Assembly: GCA_029862065.1 (NCBI GenBank)
Contig: JAOTYB010000003.1
Span: 1 to 39,986, forward strand
Direction of reading: 5' to 3'
DNA from: Acidimicrobiia bacterium
Lineage (GTDB): Bacteria; Actinomycetota; Acidimicrobiia; Spongiisociales; SHLN01
Length of the DNA stretch: 39,986 nucleotides
This document shows, piece by piece, positions 35,116 through 39,986 of this stretch. Position 1 is the stretch's first letter. Each line of letters opens with the position of its first letter. A model generated the notes under the pieces. It saw only the letters and a list, made by a program, of their open reading frames with translations, ran no database searches and had not been told where the DNA came from. The translations under genes and the position numbers were made by a program.

Positions 35116-36540
35116 GTGTACCACCCGTCCGACTCCCGCCGCGGATTCTGGCTGGCCACTTTGGCCGTCCTCCCCCTATTCGTATGGTGGCTCGGTTGGT
35201 TCCCGGGATTCCTCTCTCTCGACTCGGTCGACCAGCTCACCCAGGTCGAGACCGGTGAGTATGAGAACGACCATCCGGCCGCTCACACGCTCACCTTCTG
35301 GCTGATCACCCGCTTGTGGGACGACCCGGGCGCAATCAGCCTCGTCCAGATCGTTCTGTTGGCCCTGGTGCTGGCTCTCGTCTGCAAACGCACCATCGAG
35401 CTCGGGGTTCCGCTACCGCTGGCAGTCGGGGCAGCCTGGCTGGTCTCCCTCCTACCGGCGGTTGGCCCCACCGCCATCACCCTCTGGAAAGACGTGGCCT
35501 TCACGATCGCATTCGTGTGGGTCCTGGCCGAGCTACTAGCCCTGGCCGCCCAACACACCGACTATTGGGCGAACCGGAGCAATCCGCTCCGCCTGGGAGC
35601 AGCCCTTTCGTTGCTGTGGTTGTTCCGCCACAACGGAATCCTCACCGTCCTGGGAGTCATGGCCGTCCTGGCCTGGGCGTATCGACACGACCTCAAGGGA
35701 GTGGCGATCACCATGGTGTCCCTCCTGGCAATCGTGGCGTTCGTCCAGGGCCCGGTGCTGTGGCTGTTCTCGGTCGATCGCGGCCAACCGGTAGCCGCCG
35801 AGGTGCTGATCCCGGTCGTGGCATCGTCCTTCTTCCACGAGCCCGGCAACTTCAGCCAGGACGAGCGGGAGTTGCTGGCATCCATCGCTCCCCTCGACGT
35901 GTGGCGAGACAGCTACGACTGCGATAGCGCCAACCCCCTGCTCTTCGATCCGCAGATGAATATCGACACGATCCGGGCCGACCCGGCCCCCTTCTTCCGT
36001 CTCGGCCTCCGGACCACATTCCGGGACCTCGATACCAGCCTCGGGTTGCTGTGGTGTCGGTCGTCGTTCCTGTTTCAGCCGGGGCAACCCACGTCGACCT
36101 ACCTCGAACGGCCGCCGTTTCAGATTCACGAGAACGATTTGGGCATCGCCAGAGATCCGGTGTGGTCGGCGGCCTACGATTTCACGTTCGACATATTCGC
36201 CGCCACCGAGTCGAGGTCGTGGTTGTGGCTGACGTGGCGGCCGGCGGTTGTTACCTGGCTGACCATCGCCACCTTCGGCTTGCTGGCCTGGCGGCGCCAA
36301 TGGGGCCTCCTGGTGCCGGGGAGCTTGATCGGCATCCACCTGGTCAATGTGGCGACCTCTTCCCTCAACCACGAGTTCCGCTTCGCCTTCCCGCTGTACG
36401 TGGCCGGTGTGATGTGCCTTCCCTTGCTCTGGTTCGCGGTCTTCCCTGAGCCGCTACCGCGCTCGGTCAACCGGTTCGTATCGCACCGTCGGTCGTTCTC
36501 GAACCCGGATGTCACTGCCATCCGGGGGCGGGAGCGGTAG
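35116..36540 (+). CDS. Polytopic membrane protein, possible GT-C-type glycosyltransferase
   Basis: Many TM helices; GFLSLDSVDQLTQVETGEYENDHPAAHTLTFWLITRLW resembles the acidic first-loop region of GT-C-like proteins. Confidence 0.7.
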   Translation: MYHPSDSRRGFWLATLAVLPLFVWWLGWFPGFLSLDSVDQLTQVETGEYENDHPAAHTLTFWLITRLWDDPGAISLVQIVLLALVLALVCKRTIELGVPLPLAVGAAWLVSLLPAVGPTAITLWKDVAFTIAFVWVLAELLALAAQHTDYWANRSNPLRLGAALSLLWLFRHNGILTVLGVMAVLAWAYRHDLKGVAITMVSLLAIVAFVQGPVLWLFSVDRGQPVAAEVLIPVVASSFFHEPGNFSQDERELLASIAPLDVWRDSYDCDSANPLLFDPQMNIDTIRADPAPFFRLGLRTTFRDLDTSLGLLWCRSSFLFQPGQPTSTYLERPPFQIHENDLGIARDPVWSAAYDFTFDIFAATESRSWLWLTWRPAVVTWLTIATFGLLAWRRQWGLLVPGSLIGIHLVNVATSSLNHEFRFAFPLYVAGVMCLPLLWFAVFPEPLPRSVNRFVSHRRSFSNPDVTAIRGRER

Positions 36541-38115
36541 GTCAAGGGCCGCAAAGAGCCGCCCGACACGCTCGGCCCAGCCATGGGCGGCCCGGGCCCG
36601 GTCGGCGTCCAGGCCGGGCGCGGCCAGCGCAGCTCGCACCGCCTCGGGCAGATCCTCGTCTAGGAACGTTCCCTCGACGCCGACCAGCGGCTCGAGCGGT
36701 GGAGCCGCCACCGGCACGCCCATTGCCAGAGACTCGTAGGCCTTGAGGGGGCTGACGGCGTGGGTTGTCTCGTTCAGCTTGAAGGGAACCAGGCTGACAT
36801 CGGCGGCGGCCAGGTAGTCGGGTAGCTGGAATTGCGGCTTGAGACCGAGGAAGTGAATGTTGTCCGGCACCGGAGGGTGACCATGCTCGTCGCCGATCAC
36901 TTGCACTCGGGCCTCGGGGAAGGCTTCGGCCACTGCTCGGAGGGCGTCCCAATCAAACCAGTCGCCGTACAACGAGCCGTGATAGGAGAGCAGCGGCCCC
37001 GCACCCGGCGGGACATCGGAGGGAACCCCGCCGCCCGAGCCGGCGAACATGTTCTGATTGACTCCGTTGGGGATGTAGGTGACCGACCGGCCGCCGCTTC
37101 GCTGTTCCAGATTCCGGACCAGGGCGCGGGCCGACCCGGTGAGCGTGTCGGCCGAGCCGATGAATTGATCCTCGACTTCCGCCCGATACCACCATCCCCC
37201 CAACGCTTCATCCGACCAGTCGTCGATGAGGTCATACACCACCCGGAACCCGGAACGACTCAGGCGGCGGGTCGCATCCCACATCGGCTGGCTGGGTAGC
37301 TCAACCAGAGCCAGCTTCAGGTCGGTCTCGACCCGATCGAGGTAGGCGGCGACGTCGAAGTCCTGCCTGCGGTATTCCTCGAGCAGCGGATGAACGAAGC
37401 GCAGGCCGAGGTCCACCGAGTGTCCCGAGCCGTATTCGGCGACGTAGGCCACGTGAATACCCCTCCGGCACAGCTCCATCGCCAGCTGCGCCCCGCGAAA
37501 CCCCCCGCCGACATCATGGAGTGGGACGGCGGCGAGAATCACTGCCGCCCCGGCGGCCCGAATGGGGTCGACCCGCGGGGCACTGGCCGGTATGCCCGGT
37601 GTAGGACTGATGGCCAGACGATGGCCGGCCGCAGTGAGCCGGGCCAGCAGGCCGCGCAGGTTGACGTCGTCGGGCGGACTGCCGCCCACCTCAGCCCAGG
37701 CCGCCGGGGTAACGGCAATGGCCAGAGGCTCCACCCGCAAGCCAGATCCGCCATCCCACTCGGCCGGTCCCAGTACCGAAGCACCGACGGAATCGTCGGC
37801 CAGAGGGGCCGCCAATTGGCCTTTCTCTTCAGGGGAAAGCGGGCGGGTGGTGACCGCCCGCACGCCGGTGGCGGTCGGATCGCCCGTCCCGACAAGGCCA
37901 ACAGTTATCTCGGGCGGCGCGCCATACGTCTCGGGCGATACCAGTCGAACGGTCGGAGGGCTCGCCTCCAGCCAGGCCTGTCGGGCAGCCGGGTCGCCGA
38001 CGACCACGTCGACGTTGATCGGGCTTTGAGCCGGAATCATCCGTCGTCTGGCCAGCAGTCGAGTGGGCACCAACGGTTTGATGAGCCGCTTGACCCGTGC
38101 CATTAGGGAAGCCAC
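36454..38115 (-). CDS. Glycosyltransferase (GT4-like C-terminal half, variable N-terminal half)
   Basis: VTYIPNGVNQNMF; LLSYHGSLYGDWFDWDAL; ADVSLVPFKLNETTHAVSPLKAYESLAMGVPVAAPPLEPL. Confidence 0.85.
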   Translation of the reverse strand: MASLMARVKRLIKPLVPTRLLARRRMIPAQSPINVDVVVGDPAARQAWLEASPPTVRLVSPETYGAPPEITVGLVGTGDPTATGVRAVTTRPLSPEEKGQLAAPLADDSVGASVLGPAEWDGGSGLRVEPLAIAVTPAAWAEVGGSPPDDVNLRGLLARLTAAGHRLAISPTPGIPASAPRVDPIRAAGAAVILAAVPLHDVGGGFRGAQLAMELCRRGIHVAYVAEYGSGHSVDLGLRFVHPLLEEYRRQDFDVAAYLDRVETDLKLALVELPSQPMWDATRRLSRSGFRVVYDLIDDWSDEALGGWWYRAEVEDQFIGSADTLTGSARALVRNLEQRSGGRSVTYIPNGVNQNMFAGSGGGVPSDVPPGAGPLLSYHGSLYGDWFDWDALRAVAEAFPEARVQVIGDEHGHPPVPDNIHFLGLKPQFQLPDYLAAADVSLVPFKLNETTHAVSPLKAYESLAMGVPVAAPPLEPLVGVEGTFLDEDLPEAVRAALAAPGLDADRARAAHGWAERVGRLFAALDLPLPPPDGSDIRVRERPTVRYEPVDRAR

Positions 38116-39986
38116 TGCGGGAACCTCCCCTCGACCTCGGGCCGCACCCGGTAGAGGGGGGTTTCAAAATCGCCCGGATCAATCGCCCAGCGCGGATGGG
38201 GAAACGCCCCGAGATAGTCGGCCTCCGCCACGGCCGGCCCGGCGCCACGAGTTCCGGTCTTGGCCAACCGATGCGGGTCGGCGCCGGGATCAAGGAGCGA
38301 CCATCGTCGCCACAGGACGGGATGACATCCAGCCTCAACCGCGCAGCCATAGGCGTCGACGTCGTCCTCCAGCAGGCTTGCCAATTCCTCGAGCAGTTGG
38401 GGACCGGCATCGGTCACCGGGCGCCAATCAATCAGGAACTTCCCGCGGGACAACCGCACCGCCGACTCCAGCCCGGACCCACCGGCCCGCAGCGGCCATC
38501 CCCGCCGGGAGCACAACCCGGCCCACGGCCCCAGTTCGCTTCCGACGTAGACGATCTCGAGGTCGTCAAGGCTCTGCGATTCCAGCAATTCCTCCGACGA
38601 TGAGTCGTCGACCACGACGGACACCCACGGATACCACTCGGCCTTCATGGCCCGCAGCGCCTCCGGCTGATACAGCGCGGGATGGTCGCGAGCCATCTCG
38701 AGCCGGGCTTGCTCGAAGCGAGCTTCGGTCCGGACCGTGCTGGTGATGCCATGTTGGCGATAGCGGAACAAGGGCCGGGCCACCTCCACCTGTCCCCATC
38801 CGTGCTCGAGGAACCGAACCCACAAGTCCCAGTCCTCGTTGCCCTGGCGCAACGCCTCGTCGTATCCACCGACGGCGCGCATTGCCTCGGTCCGGATGAG
38901 GGCGCATCCCACGATCGAGAGGGAGAGAAGCAGTTGATACGGGTTGTAGGGACGGTCGACCCACACGAGGTTCTGGTGGCCGAAGAGCCTCGTCCCGGTG
39001 TGAGCGAAGCCGGCGTCCGGCCGGCCTTCCAGGGCGCTGACCGTCGCACTGAGAAAGGCGAGCCCGAGCTCGTCATCGGCGTCCAGCGGCACCAGATACG
39101 TGCCACGAGCGATCGCCACCCCGGCATTGCGGGCCGCCGACGGGCCCCGGTTGCGTTGGCGGACGATGCGAGTCCGCGGGTAGTGGAGGGCCCGCAGGAC
39201 CGCCGCCGTCTCCGGGTCGGTGGATCCGTCGTCCACCACGATGATCTCCCATGAGTCATAGGTCTGGCGCAGGACACTGCGAATGGCGTCATGCAGGAAC
39301 TGGCCCTGGTTGAAACACGGGATGATGATCGAGACGGCCGGGTCGGACAGCTCGGGATGGGTGCGCCACGATCGCTCCATCACCTCGCGTTCCCAAGCGC
39401 CGGCGGCCCGGCGCCGGCGCCAGCGGCGGACTGCCGGTGAATCGAGGTCGCGGCTCTCGAGCCAGCCGGCCGCCGACTCCGGGAGGGCATCGAGCAACCG
39501 GTCGCTCATCGGCTTCGGCGTCTCGGGAGCATTTGAGGTGGCGGCCGCTCGCATCCGGGAGAGGGCGGCTGTTGCCAAGCCGGCCTGGGTGCGGGTATGT
39601 CGAGGGGTATGCGGCGTATACGGGCTGAGTGGGTCTGGGTACTCGGGGCCCGGGGCGTCGGCCAGAAAGCTGCGCAACTCTGGGTGCTCGAGGATCTCGG
39701 CCAGGGCCGACCGCAGTCCCTCGACGGTGGTGTCGTAGACCAGGGCCCCGGTCCGGGAGCTGAAGAACGCGGCAAATTCGGGACGTTGGGGAACGATCAC
39801 CGGCAGGCCAAGCCGCCGGCACTCGTGGACCGCACTGCCAAAGGTGTCGAATCGGGAGGGGAAGACGGCCACCCAGCCGCCGGCCATCGCCGTCCCCAGC
39901 TGGGCTCTGTCGATGGGCGGCTCGAAGTGCACCCGGTCGGCGACGGCTTCCGGGATGAGGGAGGAAAGATGCTCCTGCACCGACCC
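38103..39986 (-). CDS. Two-domain glycosyltransferase (GT4-like C-terminal fragment fused to GT2), N-terminus outside window
   Basis: VAVFPSRFDTFGSAVHECRRLGLPVIVPQ (GT4) then VSIIIPCFNQGQFLHDAIRSVL..VVDDGSTDPET..LDADDE (GT2); frame open to window edge. Confidence 0.85.
   Translation of the reverse strand, partial: GSVQEHLSSLIPEAVADRVHFEPPIDRAQLGTAMAGGWVAVFPSRFDTFGSAVHECRRLGLPVIVPQRPEFAAFFSSRTGALVYDTTVEGLRSALAEILEHPELRSFLADAPGPEYPDPLSPYTPHTPRHTRTQAGLATAALSRMRAAATSNAPETPKPMSDRLLDALPESAAGWLESRDLDSPAVRRWRRRRAAGAWEREVMERSWRTHPELSDPAVSIIIPCFNQGQFLHDAIRSVLRQTYDSWEIIVVDDGSTDPETAAVLRALHYPRTRIVRQRNRGPSAARNAGVAIARGTYLVPLDADDELGLAFLSATVSALEGRPDAGFAHTGTRLFGHQNLVWVDRPYNPYQLLLSLSIVGCALIRTEAMRAVGGYDEALRQGNEDWDLWVRFLEHGWGQVEVARPLFRYRQHGITSTVRTEARFEQARLEMARDHPALYQPEALRAMKAEWYPWVSVVVDDSSSEELLESQSLDDLEIVYVGSELGPWAGLCSRRGWPLRAGGSGLESAVRLSRGKFLIDWRPVTDAGPQLLEELASLLEDDVDAYGCAVEAGCHPVLWRRWSLLDPGADPHRLAKTGTRGAGPAVAEADYLGAFPHPRWAIDPGDFETPLYRVRPEVEGRFPQWLP

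Overview
High-GC chromosomal window, compactly coded on both strands and most likely actinobacterial (Acidimicrobiia-like; inferred from F420 genes, TANNNT leaderless-type promoters and gene content). Left part: end of cofD and cofE (coenzyme F420), then a minus-strand nucleotide-sugar/surface-glycan operon (UDP-glucose dehydrogenase, UDP-glucuronate decarboxylase-like, GT2, sugar-1-P nucleotidyltransferase, epimerase), an LCP (LytR-CpsA-Psr) protein, a dienelactone-hydrolase-like protein without its nucleophile, and a propionate module (birA, acyl-CoA carboxylase beta and alpha, methylmalonyl-CoA mutase catalytic subunit). Middle: PASTA bifunctional PBP, rhodanese-ThiF/MoeB fusion, cupredoxin lipoprotein and a possible IS scar. 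Right part (20-40 kb): a surface polysaccharide/cell-wall region with many glycosyltransferases, WecB, a Wzm/Wzt-type ABC exporter and three secreted proteins. Those three have unrelated N-terminal domains (SpoIID/LytB, CAP/SCP, GH26-like) but the same five-repeat C-terminal module with a DxNxDGxxT-like motif. This shared module, carried by three near-adjacent genes and including a GH26-like domain whose nucleophile Glu reads as Gln, is my best candidate for an under-described system. Other signals: several unrelated intergenic tracts with the same 7-bp period, an eight-copy 30-bp minisatellite, a 20-bp palindrome supplying the stop codons of two convergent genes, and a set of leaderless-type promoters. 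No tRNA, rRNA, CRISPR array or intact transposase was recognised. All family calls are from reading the translations; no database search was possible.
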